From Saxidomus purpurata (taxonomy: Eukaryota > Mollusca > Bivalvia > Venerida > Veneridae): DNA of 64,000 bases. The position numbers were made by a program, and so were the translations under genes. Positions 49,401-60,800 of the stretch are shown here, piece by piece. Numbering within the stretch: the stretch's first letter is position 1; every line of letters starts with the position of its first letter. The notes under the pieces are model-generated. The model had not been told where the DNA came from. It did not search any database and saw nothing but the letters and a program-made list of their open reading frames with translations. The DNA lies in NCBI GenBank assembly GCA_022818135.1, contig JAFMSR010000010.1, positions 31,420,269-31,484,268 of the forward strand, given 5' to 3'.

Positions 49401-52400
49401 TAGTAGGTATTTGTCATACATATGTGAGGAATTCGTATGACTGTGTGAACATTACGCAAGGAACATTCATGTTAAGTTTCATTTACATTGACCTAGGTGT
49501 TTGAGTGGAGAGGTCATTTGGAGGGAATGTGAAAGACGTATGACCGACGTTAGACGCCGAACAGACACCAACCCAAAAGTTCACCATGAGCACTTCGTGC
49601 TCAGGTGAGCTGAAAGGAACATGTTTATTAAAATGTGTAGAAAAACTACACCTTTATTCACTCATTATAAATTTATCCACTTACTACTATTTATATGACC
49701 GTCATCCATCGACCCCTTCCTTAACCCCTATTCCTACCAAAAAAACAACACATAAATGTGCTTGCGTAAGTACTCACGTAGAATTCTGTATTCGTCCGGC
49801 AAACGTAGTCGCCACAATCAAGTCGTCTTTTTGGTGACCAATTTCCTGTCTCTTCTCACTGAAAAACCGTCAGAAATTACATGCATACTGTGTAAAAATT
49901 GTGTCAATTTCCATTAAAAATCACCCATATCGTGCATCATGTTCCGTCAGATATACCTGTGACATACCACATGTACTGGTACAGTTCTATATTAACTTTT
50001 TATAGACATATTTTATATCCATAAAATGTTTTATCTACTATTTATATGTTATTCTGTTGAAAAATTTATCATTCAGAAAATGTTCCATCACTGGCTCATA
50101 TATAAAGGTCAGCAACGCTAGCGTATGGGAGCTTACTCGGCAAACTTGTATTAGAGATGTACACGCTAGTTACTGATGTGAAGATGGATAACGGATAAGT
50201 GATAAATACGGGGGACTTTCTCAAAGTTGTTATTGACGTTCATATCGGTTGTACAGTTTTCTAAAACTATTTTATTTACGAAATAGCCTAACGGTACACA
50301 AAGACAGACCATAATTTTGAACTGACAGATAAGTACTGTGTAAGACAGACCTCACTCAGTTATTCAGTTATTTGACCAACTGAATGTCAAATTGATACTC
50401 TGTACTCCCTATGGTAGGTATTGCATCTGAATGATTGCGCCTTTCATATCTATGTTTTTTGCAGTGTTAGGCAGTATTGGTACGGGCTAAAGAGGAAGAT
50501 CCTACTTAAAGAGCTAGCTAGAGGAACCATGTGCATTGTAGTTTCGTTAACCTTCATAGCTAGTTGTTTTTTTGTTGTTTTTTTTTTTGTTTTGATAGCG
50601 ATTTGTTTAAAAAGGTCACTATATTGGCATTTTGAGCAGAAACGAGACGATGTTATGTTCTTCTTGAAAAACATGTATGTTTTATTATTTTATCAAAATG
50701 CAATTTTCAGAAAAATATATTGGATATGTTCGCGAGTTTGGTTTAACGTTACCACAACACCATATTGTTTGATTTGGAGTACTGATACGCAGTAATTAGC
50801 CATGAAGGCCAAAGGCCTGAGTGGTTTATAACTGCGCCTCAGTACGACAAATTATTGTTTATTAGACGATAACAACGCTGAAAATAATGTTATTTCGATT
50901 CTAACATAACCAGCTATTACAAAAGGTGAATAAATGCAAAGCGTTATTTTCTGCGCGAACGCTCATTTAACGTCATGCGGTGCAATATGACGTCATGTTT
51001 ACAGCATATCGGTTCCCGCGTTGTTTATGGTTTAATATAACATAATTGTTCTACTCTTTGTATATAGATACAAAATCGTAAGTCATGTTAGAATGTTGCT
51101 TCGTATTTATAACGTTTTTCACTAAACTTAGCAAAGATACTTCTCGTTGTTCGTGAAAATTAAATGCGTAGGGCTCATTTGGCTGCTGGCAACGTCAATA
51201 TAATGACGTGGCCGGCTATGTCATCCGACATGAATCCCTTTGAATATACATGAAGTGAACTCTGAAGACGTTTACGCAGGCTCTATGTCTTAAACAATTT
51301 GAACGATTTGGCCGCAGCACTGGCGAGGAATAAAAAAGATTGCGATAATTTGTTGTTCAGAGAAAATTTAATGTGAATTCAATGAGGGGGCGTATTGAAA
51401 TCCTCATCACAGGCAGAGGTTGACATAACCGATATTAGTCAACAAATCACCATCAGTTGCAAAAACATCCAAAAATTCGATGTAAGTAATGAATTAGTAT
51501 TATCAATAAAATCATACAATTTTCATAACGCCCCTTTATCAGTTCATGAATTATATCCAGCAAGTAGTCACGAAGGAACATGAAAAATCAAACGCTCGAC
51601 TCGTAAAAAGATCAAATTTTAATTTTAAACATTAAAAAAAAACATGAACTGAACAAAGTTTAAGACATGCATTAATACATATACTGGGCTGTTTCTTTTT
51701 GGGCTGAGTATACAATCGAGCATCTTATAAGTAAAGTACGCATAGAAAAAAAAATATAAATAATTGCAACAGTTACAATTTACTCGGACAAGAATCCACC
51801 TCTGAAATTATACTGAAATTATTCGCAGTAGTACTTTTGAGAAAATCCCCTGTTTATATCGTGTCCATCCTCACATCAGTTTACCGCCTGTACATCTCTA
51901 TTACTCGGACAAATTAAACTGATCCTCCTAACTTTATTAGCAAAATTTTACGGTCGATTTACTGTCTAAATTTATCTTCGGCTTTCATTTTACGAATATG
52001 TACGAGGAAAGTAATATGAAATAATTGATAAATATCGATCAGACCGAAGCTTATAATCAATCGGGTCGAAAGCTCAGTTGGTAGGGGGGATTTTTTTAAT
52101 ATTACTATTCTGTACATCGTGTATTTGAGTCCTACCAACAAAAGTGAAAACTCGTTTTTATTCAGGTTTAGGTTTATTTAGGTTTATTTTTAGTCAAATA
52201 ACATTATTTCTTCTTACTAATTTTCTTTACATGTTAAGCTTTTCTAAAATGAAACACAAACCTCGTGATGCTCGTGCATTCCGTTTTCGACTGTTTTTCG
52301 TTTACATACCATATATTAAAATTTGAATCACTTAACGTGATTTTAATTTTTAACACTCATATTTCCATGATTTCTAGTCAATAAATTTGTACTTCTACGC

Positions 52401-55400
52401 GCTAACCACTTGTACGGCTAACAATACCTCTCTTAGACTAGTCGTTTTCCGTACTTAGTACGAAAAGAACCGTCAACACCCGACATGCTCAAGGAAATTG
52501 ATTAATTCAGCGCAATCACTGAATAATATATTCATGCATAAAGGTCAGGATCAGGTTAATTTGTATGGACAATAGAACATTTGAAAATATATGTTTGCAG
52601 CTTTTACACAAACGATAGTACATAGTGGACATTTAAAGTCTTCCATAGAAATAAATTGATCATATAAATACCTTTGAAATACGCAGCACAAGTCTCTGCG
52701 AACGATTTGTTTCATTTTACACCGACGATGTCATTATTGATTATAAGAAGACATTTTAGACATGTGCGATTTGGTGCTTCTAGAATCAGAATGTCTTGTG
52801 ACATAACCGATTCTGAATCGAACGGCTCTTGTTTCAGATTAAGCTCAACTCTTCAGAAAGGAGATAATCAAAATAGTCAAAACCGTTTTTAAAGATTACA
52901 GCACTAGTGATAAAATGTGTCAATCTAATAATATGAAAATATGCACCCAATTTCGTTTCCACATACCTACACGTGACTGCAGAAATTCTGCTAGTATCCG
53001 TAATTAACGGAATTATTTCCGAGATGTAAAAAGAATTAATGAACGCATCAGAAGTGCTCCTAGGAATCAATTACCAATACAAAACTACCAATTCGAACCG
53101 TCTTCCAGAAAAGACGGAATTAATTCCGAGTAGCAAAAAAACTTAATCGAACGCTTCAGAAGTGCTTCTAAGAATCAATTCCCAATTCAGAACTACCAAA
53201 TCGCACCCGACTTATGAAAGGAGAAGTGATAAAAGTCAGGAGCACGTTTGCTTACGACTCGGGTAGGTATCAACCCACTAGATCGCTCCAGATGTCACAT
53301 GGATACTGCAATTGTATAATTCAGGAGCTCAAATGCTTAGCACTCCATCGGCTGTCATTTTTCTCTCGATTCGAATAAAAAAACAACAGGTTGAAAAAAA
53401 TGCGCGTTTTAATTACTACTTGGAACGTACAGAGGTATTGGCACTACAGTAAAGGGTGGTTCAAATAAAGGGTAAATGATAGGAAGGCGTGGTGGTAGAG
53501 TGGTTAACGCTCTAGACTACCATTCCGGAAGTCCCGTGTACTTATCCCGGTCGGGACAAAGACAATTTTAGTCACTCAGTGTTCAGTGTGACCCATCCGT
53601 TACTGAGAGGTAGTGTCACGTGTATGGGTGCTGTACACTGGACACGTAAAAGAACCAAAGGGTCTATTGATAAAAGAAGCTAGGGGTTGGTTCCTGGATT
53701 CCCTTTTATCCGCATCAGTCTCTTCAACCTAATAATAATGATAATAATAATGATAATAATAATAATAATAATGAAATGAATAAATAATAAAGAAAACCCG
53801 AATCTACTGGATGTATACTACTAAAATGTCCAAGATCATAACTTATTATTCACTCAAGGATACAACTACCGGATGACAGTGATCATAACCTTTTTGCTAT
53901 TTTTTTTTATATGCATAGCAACCTACCTACAGCATAGCTCGACAGTACTTGGAGCGATTTAGCGGGTTGACGAACGTGCTCATGGTTTTTATCACCTCTC
54001 CTGTCAAATTGTCTTCAAATGTTGACATCGTCGGTGTAAAATGAAACAAATCGTTCGCAAAGACGTGTGCTGCGTATTTCAAAGCAGGTATTTATGTGGT
54101 CAATTTACTTTTTATGGAAGACTTTAAATGTCCACTATGAATTACCGTTGTGTAAAGGCTGCAAACGTATAAACTCTGATTTTCAAGTTTGCCGAGTAAG
54201 CTCACCACTGGCACAAAGTACTAAACTGCCCTGTAATTCTAACAAAATACCCCAATTTTACCAAAATAATACCATTTCATGAAAAAATACACAAAACATT
54301 GTCAAAAAGTCATTCTCAGACAAACGCCCGTACACACTGTTCTATATTGTGTTGAACTTATACTACACCAAGAGTCATGTTAAAAATGGCAATTTCACCT
54401 GCCGGGTGCTCATTTTATGACCAAAAAATTTTTAGGTGGGGGATTGATATGTATATGTTCTTATTTAATAAAATATAGGTAATCTTAATGTGTTGAGGGT
54501 CATTCATCAGCACTTTCTTTGTGTTAATGTCGCACTTCTACTCTGAAAATCTGAAATTGTAAGCTTTGTACAAACGTTTTATGCAAAAAATCAATAAATG
54601 GAAATGACTCATAACCAGGGTACATGTAAGTTAGATAGTTATGGTTCTTTGACACTGCACGGCATCTAAAAGCCCTCGATGACTGTATGCAATTTGAATA
54701 AATTCAGTTCCGTACTTAAGGAGTTATGGCCCGGACAAGAAAATTCAATTAAGTGAAATAATTCAAAAATGACAAGCTAGAGTTAAGGTCCTTGTACATT
54801 GTACTTTCTCTTAATTTCCTCTGTCTGTGTGTAAAGTTTAAATGAATTATATTGACCACTTTCATAGTTATACTTCGGACAAAAATGTGACGGACGGACG
54901 CACGGAAGCAGCCCATTACCATACCCCCTCCGCCAAAGCGGGGAGATAACAAAGAACACACATCACTCGGAAGTCAAACACATTTCCTTTCGAATATGTT
55001 TAAAATAAAAAAAGATTAATTGTTGAATCATTTCAATACACAAAATAAGGCTACTGACCTTGTTGCAAGACAACAATAAAGAGCATGTTGGCTGTTCCCA
55101 GATTTTTTGTTCACAGAGCACTTCCGTATGCTTTTGAAAAAAACTATTTACTTACACACTCTCATTTTTGAAAACTATCCCGAAATCTTCTGTCCTTTCC
55201 TCCCACTGGTCTTTTTTTAAATCCAAATGACTGAGAAAGAAAGTCTCTTCGAATGCTTCGTTTAACCAGGTGAGATCGTCGCCGCCCAAGAGGTTGTGGT
55301 GAAATAGCTGCCACATAGTACTGACGCTACCATTACCAAGAGATGGTGGACCCAGAGCTTGAGAAGAAGTTGTGCTCTCGGCATTAGGAACGGTTTTATT

Positions 55401-58400
55401 TTGTCTCCCATGTTCCAGAACTGCTTTGATTTGTGGTACCATGCTCAGCTTCCCGTTCTTGATTGGGTTCATATTACATATCGTAATTGCAGGAAACGCA
55501 AGAGAACTGAAATCTAGCTTAACTGACGTCTGTATTGGATACGAGTAAAATGTCCTGCAATAAACACATTTAAAATTCTGAAACTCTAGTAGATTATCAT
55601 CCATTGAATATGACCGATTGCATTCAATTGTTATCGGCAACTGGTATATGACTTAGCTTTAGTTTCCTGGTGTGGGAAATTTTAGTAGATGTCATGTAAA
55701 ACAGCTCTTCCCTATAAGCACTTTGTGACTATCTTCAGATATAATTTTGTGTAAATAAATGAATTAAAAAGAATTCTTGCTGAAACAAAATCATCCATCC
55801 AAACGTGGAATTAACATAAGTCTTGTTTTTTTTCATCCCCAACCCCGCCCGCCCCTAATCCCTTAAAGATGAGAGCATCTCTGAGAAGAAACCCCACTTG
55901 TCGGTTGGTTTGACAGTAGGTCCATGGTTTCCTCTCTGACTTCAACTTTCTTATTCCCTACGAGACTTTACGAGACTTCACGAGACTTTAGTTTCAACAA
56001 GAATCAGTGTAAAAATGTATGTAAACGTTTAAGTCGAAATAAAATATTTGTGTTTTTGTGATAATAATATTTCTTAAAATGATGCATTTCGCAAAACTGT
56101 GTTAAAACTGTCGTTGAACCTAAGTGTTTGTATTGGCTGTTAACCGAACGATTGACCATTTTCGCCAAAACCCGAGTAAAATCTCACTCAAGTTTCTAAG
56201 CCCTAATCGTCCTAACACTGTATGAGCTGAACATTACACATCAGGTACTTGTGAATTACTTCTTGTTAGATTGCCCTCATTTTCATGAAGAAACCTAGTT
56301 AAGCCATATTACTTTAGGCGTCCTAATACCCTAAAACTCGAGGAACTTATATGTAGTAAAACTAAAACTGATTTTTTGAAATTATGCGGATTTATCAAAG
56401 TGAAAAAAACGTAGAATGAGGTAGTTTATGCACAACCAAGCTGAATTACTAGTATGTGTTTTAATAGGAAGGTTATTATCACAATTATGGTGTACTAAGT
56501 CTTTTTTCTTTTTCACTTCATAAGTCAACCAGTATTTCCATGTGTATATTTCCTATTGCGATTGTTTAGTTTCGCTATTGGTTTCATGGTTTTACTTGGA
56601 TGTTATGGTCCAAAATTATACCTAATTATTATTTTCATTATAGCCTTCGTTAGTATTTTTCGAGTAAAAATACCAACATCAATATTATACATAACAACCC
56701 GATGGCTTTCCAGCAAAGAAAATATATAATCATTTGTCACTTTGTACGTACAATAAACTAACCATAATTTTAGTATTTATCATTTGGATGTTTAACATGT
56801 TTTTGTGAGCCTCGAATGTAATACGTGAATGATCCTCATTTATTCATGTTAACATGAAATGAATGAATTATGGATGTTGTTGTTTACTTAGTGGTTGGCT
56901 AACACGCGTGTCAAAGCTTCGCTATTTTCGCTGGCATGTCATATATCCGCGAAAAGTAAAACAACGCATCTATATTACTTAAATGACAAATGCTTTGAAA
57001 TGTTGCCCAGAAGCCGACAGACAGAGGGCTATAGTTGAAAATGTCATCCCTTTTACCGAGGGACAATAGCTTTGACTCTTCCTAAAATATGCATGAAATC
57101 GCTGTCATAATTACCGTATGCCAATTATTATGATTTCCTTACAAATGTGACCAACCCAAATACAAATGCAATAACATCACATCTTCATGTCATAATTACC
57201 GTATGTCAATTATTATGATTTCCTTACAAATGTGACCGACCCAAATACAAATGCAATAACATCACATCTTCATGTCATAATTACCGTATGTCAATTATTA
57301 TGATTTCCTTACAAATGTGACCGACCCAAATACAAATGCAATAACATCACATCTTCATGTCATAATTACCGTATGTCAATTATTATGATTTCTTTACAAA
57401 TGTGACCGACCCAAATACAAATGCAATAACATCACATCTTCATGTCATAATTACCGTATGTCAATTATTATGATTTCCTTACAAATGTGACCGACCCAAA
57501 TACAAATGCAATAACATCACATCTTCAGACTTGCCTTAAACTCGGAAATTCTAGTGTCTTATAAACGTTAAATTGGATAGAAAAAACACAATTGATGCGG
57601 ACTTTTGTTGACTTCGATAATGAAGAGATTGTGAACAATTTTAAAAATAATTTTCAGATGTATTCAGGATCCCCGGCAAACGTTAGCTGTTTTAAAAATA
57701 ATATGCGATTTTCTGCGCATCTTACTGCACATAAAACGGTAAAACAGTCGACACTTTTTGTCCTCAGTTCCGTGACAGAAAGTGTTCCATGTTTGAAAAG
57801 CAAAATCAGAATTTTACTATTCGGACTTCGGTCACAGCATGCTATACATGATTGTATTATGTATATTGAGCAGTACCGAAGTATTAACCTGCTCCCTCTC
57901 CCGAAAAAAAGGTAAAATACTTACTTGAAAAGTTCGTATATCTGCACTACAAATACAATACACGCTCCGATGAATATACAGCACCAGATCAATTTCACTA
58001 TCACCTGGCGCGAACTCGCAAGTTTAGAAATCCCATGAAGTGAACTCGTCTCGCCAAGATGCTTAAATAAAAGTTGCATAAAAGAATAAAAATGAAATTA
58101 AAAATGCTGAAATATTTATAAACTGGAACAAGAAAGTCAACCTAGTAGGAAAATAGCACAAAACACAAATTTTCGTTTAACTGTTACATTTTATGTTATG
58201 TAGTCATGATTTGTTGCATATAAATGATTTATCTTACAAAATAGTTTGCGCCAGAGTTATCGTTACATTTTGTCTTATCAACGCAATTAAATATCTGGCT
58301 TAATTTAAACTTGATTTATCACTCTAGAATAATTTCAATTATTCAATAGTACTCAACCAATAATACTACACCAGGTTAAAAAACAGTAGAATCATCTCAT

Positions 58401-58643
58401 TTTTATCTTAAAATTGTCACTTACACTCAGGACTCCTTTTAGCCTACGCTTTTCAATTTCTTTTTCAATGGATGCTTTCTCCTCTTGCAGTTTTTGAACG
58501 ATTGTGGGTAGTTTATTTTCTGTATCCAGACAACTTACAGTCGAAATTTCTTCGGAAGTCCAGTTTTCATTTTCATTTTCGCCGGGCTCACGCTTTTCTT
58601 GAACTATTTCAATGATTGAGGATCGTTTCTTATCTATATCCAT
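40445..58643 (-). CDS. DEG/ENaC-family cation channel, gene 3 (12 coding exons)
   Basis: Exons in transcript order: 58643-58425, 58061-57925, 55554-55156, 48429-48338, 46605-46442, 46159-46070, 45229-45103, 44727-44652, 43287-43230, 42490-42393, 40950-40869, 40606-40445. All junctions are GT-AG and phases fit, giving 1704 nt, 567 aa and a TGA stop. The protein has a charged N-terminus, HLGETSSLHGISKLASSRQV before TM1, FPAITICN, a compact finger, GNCYT, FHEPGIHPLPSHEGI, and the thumb cysteines (ACHEFCRI, KCDCIP, CNCKGPC). TM2 follows with DIGGASGLFLGASV (GAS at 531-533). Ten of its twelve exons match gene 2 in length; the others are the fused third exon and the last exon. Differences from gene 2 are a single uninterrupted third exon, no RRKR site, a CNET sequon at the exon 8/9 join, and a shorter tail (LPQN). 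Length and motifs suggest an intact channel subunit. The activating stimulus is unknown. Confidence 0.92.
41050..41725. repeat. MITE-like insertion in gene 3 intron 10
   Basis: About 680 bp here replace a short stretch of gene 2 intron 11 (about 31585-31615). It contains a strong hairpin at 41621-41700 (TTTGTCC...GGCACTCGTATT against AATACGAATGCC...GGACAAA) around CCCTCGTCCTACGGG, and a GGACCGGTCC palindrome. No coding sequence. Confidence 0.55.
41962..42006. mobile_element. 31-bp perfect palindrome with 7-bp target duplication
   Basis: CAGGGTCCGTATATT, one T, then its exact reverse complement occupy 41969-41999. AGTAAAC flanks it on both sides (41962-41968, 42000-42006). At the matching place in gene 2 (about 31345) only one unit is present, ATTTACT in gene sense. 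CAGGG starts are typical of hAT-type terminal repeats, so this could be two element ends with the interior lost. Confidence 0.75.
52560..52740 (+). repeat. Inverted repeat arm A
   Basis: GTTTGCAGCTTTTACACAAAC, TAGTGGACATTTAAAGTCTT and GCGAACGATTTGTTTCATTT recur as reverse complement at 54010-54190. Confidence 0.8.
53481..53777 (+). mobile_element. tRNA-derived SINE with (AATAATG)n tail
   Basis: The head GGCGTGGTGGTAGAGTGGTT then AACGCTCTAGACTACC resembles a tRNA with an A-box. CCCGTGTACTTATCCCGGTCG may be a degraded B-box. A conserved-looking core, GCTGTACACTGGACACGTAA then AAGAACC, follows, and the 3' end is an AATAATGATAATAATAATG microsatellite. Confidence 0.75.
54010..54190 (-). repeat. 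Inverted repeat arm B
   Basis: Reverse complement of 52560-52740. GACATCGTCGGTGTAAAATG and AAACAAATCGTTCGCAAAGA are the best conserved parts. Confidence 0.8.
55156..55554 (-). CDS. Exon 3 of gene 3: fused palm/finger exon
   Basis: One 399-nt exon encodes what gene 2 splits between exons 3 and 4. It runs from TFYSYPIQTSVKLDFSSLAF through PAITICNMNPIKNGKLSMVP, a short linker (LEHGRQNKTVPNAESTTSSQ), then WQLFHH, NEAFEETFFLSHLDLKKDQW and FGIVFKNESV. The linker NKTVPNAESTT aligns with TVPAVESTT of gene 2, which places the extra gene 2 material exactly between QNEEQTQ and TVPAVE. Confidence 0.92.
57104..57530. repeat. 85-bp tandem repeat, five units
   Basis: CATAATTACCGTATGTCAAT recurs at 85-bp spacing (57105, 57191, 57276, 57361, 57446), with GTGACCGACCCAAATACAAA in each. 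Units are nearly identical, pointing to recent expansion. It lies in gene 3 intron 2 and is absent from gene 2. Confidence 0.95.
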
Positions 58644-58962
58644 AGTGTGTCTGTTGACAACTTAATGCCCTCGTTCACGGGAAGCGGAGCAATAAAAAAA
58701 GTAGTTCTGATGGTTCCTCTTACTTTTCGCCCAAGCTTTTTTAAATGATAAGTGTGGATTATTACTTATTTATGAAAAATAATCCTTTCATTTGTCATCA
58801 ATGTGTTAATCGGTTATTCTTAGATTCTTAATACAGTCAATATCTGTCTTGTAGAAGTAAATCTTTAATCCCGTCACGTTACAACTTGTTATCTTGATCA
58901 AACTTTTTTCAATCTTCTTATATTTTAACATTTTTTAATATGAGAAGATTAGGATATTCCAA
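58644..58962 (-). promoter_or_regulatory. Conserved upstream region of channel gene 3
   Basis: Reverse-complement match to 14124-14443, including TTTTTATTGCTCCGCTTCCC and the sequence just before ATG (GTTGTCAACAGACACAC). It marks the shared 5' UTR and proximal promoter. No core promoter element can be assigned. Confidence 0.4.
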
Positions 58963-59514
58963 ATGTGCTGATACACGTGCCTGTTTTTTTTCGCACATGC
59001 TTAAACTGTTTATAAATTCTATCAAGGTTACTTTTAATTTTCATTATAGATCCAATTCGATATTCGTATTTGTTTCAAATGAGATCGTCTTTAATTTTCT
59101 TTGATATAACATTTCAAAGCAGAAACCTATTACTAAAGTATTGTAGCATATATCTAACCTGTCACATTGGTACCCGTTATAAATTCATTCATGCGTGAAA
59201 TCCACAACAATCAACCATACGCGCGCAAATAGCGAATTTTACCTATACCATATGATATACAAAAGCAACACAATATATATATGTATATGTTACAGTACGC
59301 GTAATCTTTGCCATAGTGTGTGAAGCCAAGAGGGAGCTTGCATCTGCACCCATGGTGTCTATGTAGCAATATTATGATCATCATACTCAAGTTGGAGTAC
59401 TCCATGATCGGGTTCGATTCTAGTGCAGTCTTCTCTGTATTACAGACTGTTTGAACCATCGGCAAAAACGTGTATTGCAGATCGTGTAGCAATGCACTTT
59501 ATGAGCGGAAGGTA
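58963..59514. other. Flank outside the right arm
   Basis: A minus-strand frame at 59211-59492 (93 codons) has no recognised domain or splice context. Nothing is annotated here. Confidence 0.4.
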
Positions 59515-60090
59515 AAAACGCGATGATACGATGATAAAAGCACGATGCTACGATGATTAAACCATGATGATACGATGATGAAAAGGAAATGCCACGATGA
59601 TGAAACCATGATGATACGATGATGAAAAGGAGATGCCACGATGATTAAACCATGATGATACGATGATGAAAAGGAGATGCTACGATGATTAAACCATGAT
59701 GATACCGTGATAAAAAGGAGATGCCACGGTGAATTAACCATGATGATACGATGATAAAAAGGAGATGCCACGGTGAATAAACCATGATGATACGATGATG
59801 AAAAGGAGATGCTACAATGATGAAATCATGATGATACGATGATGAAAAGGAGATGCAATGATGTTGAAATCATGATGATACGAACACGATAGTACAATGG
59901 TGAAAATGCGATGTTACATAGCTATTGCAACATTGTACCATCGTACTTTCATCATCTGAACATCGCGTGTTCACAATCATGCCATCGTTGTTTCGAGTTT
60001 GATGTTTGTTTAAAAACGCTATGGCCTTAACAGAAAACCACTTTATATTAATATTGGAAAATATGAGTGTTAAGAGTCTTCAATTTTGAA
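59515..60090 (-). repeat. 44-bp minisatellite and adjoining head, partner of 12360-12590
   Basis: GATGATGAAAAGGAGATGCC then ACGATGATTAAACCAT recurs at about 44-45 bp spacing for about nine units (59515-59900). The adjoining GTTTGATGTTTGTTTAAAAA then CGCTATGGCCTTAACAGAAA matches 12395-12440 in reverse. The minus-strand open frame here (HHGLIIVASPF repeats) is a by-product. Confidence 0.85.
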
Positions 60091-60529
60091 GATTTTATCC
60101 ATTATGATAAATACTTAGACATAAATTTGGAGTATTTAGATCCTAATATAAGTATTTCTGCACGGGTATTACAACATACAGTAATTTACCAAAATGGGTA
60201 TTAAAATGGGTGGCGATAATGTCTTGGTCACATATCCGTAAGATGTTCGTACGATTTATAAACTTTTAAAAATCCGTACTTTCTCCGTACAATCGTAGGT
60301 TCTGGTTCTATGCCTACGGCCCGGCCCCGTACGACCTTTTGGAGGATGAAATTGTAGGATATCCGTATGGACATCGCAGACAAGTCGTGCGGAGCTTGGA
60401 AGGAGCTCGTATGTACCTCGTACGATGCTCGTGTGTTCGTACAGCGCCACAATTATAATAATATTATATGACGCGACGTCATAAGTTGGAGCTAAAAGGC
60501 GTAACGTAAAAAAGGCTGTTTATTATAGG

Positions 60530-60720
60530 AATAGCTGTTTTGTAATTTTGATATTTGCGACTGTATGTACGGTTTTTAATGGTCGAAAATATTTTTAACG
60601 GCGACGGCGTTAGCCGGAGCTGTTAAAACTGTTTGCGACTATTAAAACCGTATATACAGTCGCAAATATCAAAATCACTAAATAGTTATCCCTTTTCTAA
60701 CGCACAATGTGTCCACATGC
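60530..60720. repeat. Palindromic MITE, second copy
   Basis: TTTTGATATTTGCGACTGTA and TACAGTCGCAAATATCAAAA are exact inverted ends around GGCGACGGCGTTAGCC. Same family as 25410-25690. Confidence 0.85.
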
Positions 60721-60734
60721 GATGTATAGGAAGT

Positions 60735-60800
60735 AGGCAGTAGCAGTAGCTCAGCAGTAGCAGTAACTCAGCAGTAGCAGTAGCTTAGCAGTAGCAGTAG
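60735..60800 (+). repeat. AGCAGT-based minisatellite
   Basis: AGCAGTAGCAGTAGCTCAGC-type units of about 18 bp repeat three to four times. Confidence 0.9.

Larger units (their letters stand above)
49925..54560. other. ~4.6-kb segment private to gene 3 intron 3
   Basis: Homology with gene 2 intron 4 stops near 49920 (GTGTCAATTTCCATTAAAAATC) and resumes near 54570 (TTTTATGCAAAAAATCAATA). The segment holds an inverted repeat pair (52560-52740 and 54010-54190), a matched 20-mer pair GAGCTTACTCGGCAAACTTG at 50129 and its reverse complement at 54184, and a SINE. A 124-codon frame at 50421-50795 has a hydrophobic stretch from a T-rich tract and no recognised domain. I do not call it a gene. Confidence 0.65.
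39300..58962 (-). repeat. Right arm of the inverted segmental duplication
   Basis: Reverse-complement partner of 14124-33880. The outer edge is at AATATGAGAAGATTAGGATA (about 58938-58962). The inner edge lies in or next to the minisatellite at 38880-39370. Private additions include about 4.6 kb in gene 3 intron 3. Confidence 0.85.

Noticed and set aside
50421..50795. 124-codon frame with a hydrophobic segment, considered as a membrane protein or extra channel exon
   Set aside because: The hydrophobic part comes from a T-rich tract. There are no DEG/ENaC motifs, and it lies in a segment absent from the paralogue.
53892..54300. Channel-like exon in the right part of the private gene 3 segment
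   Set aside because: The similarity seen was to the inverted repeat at 52560-52740, not to protein-coding sequence.
57592..57915. 107-codon plus-strand frame within gene 3 intron 2
   Set aside because: It is antisense to intron sequence that aligns with gene 2 intron 2 and shows no domain.
59499..59771. 90-codon minus-strand frame rich in HHG/IIV repeats
   Set aside because: It is read through a 44-bp minisatellite.
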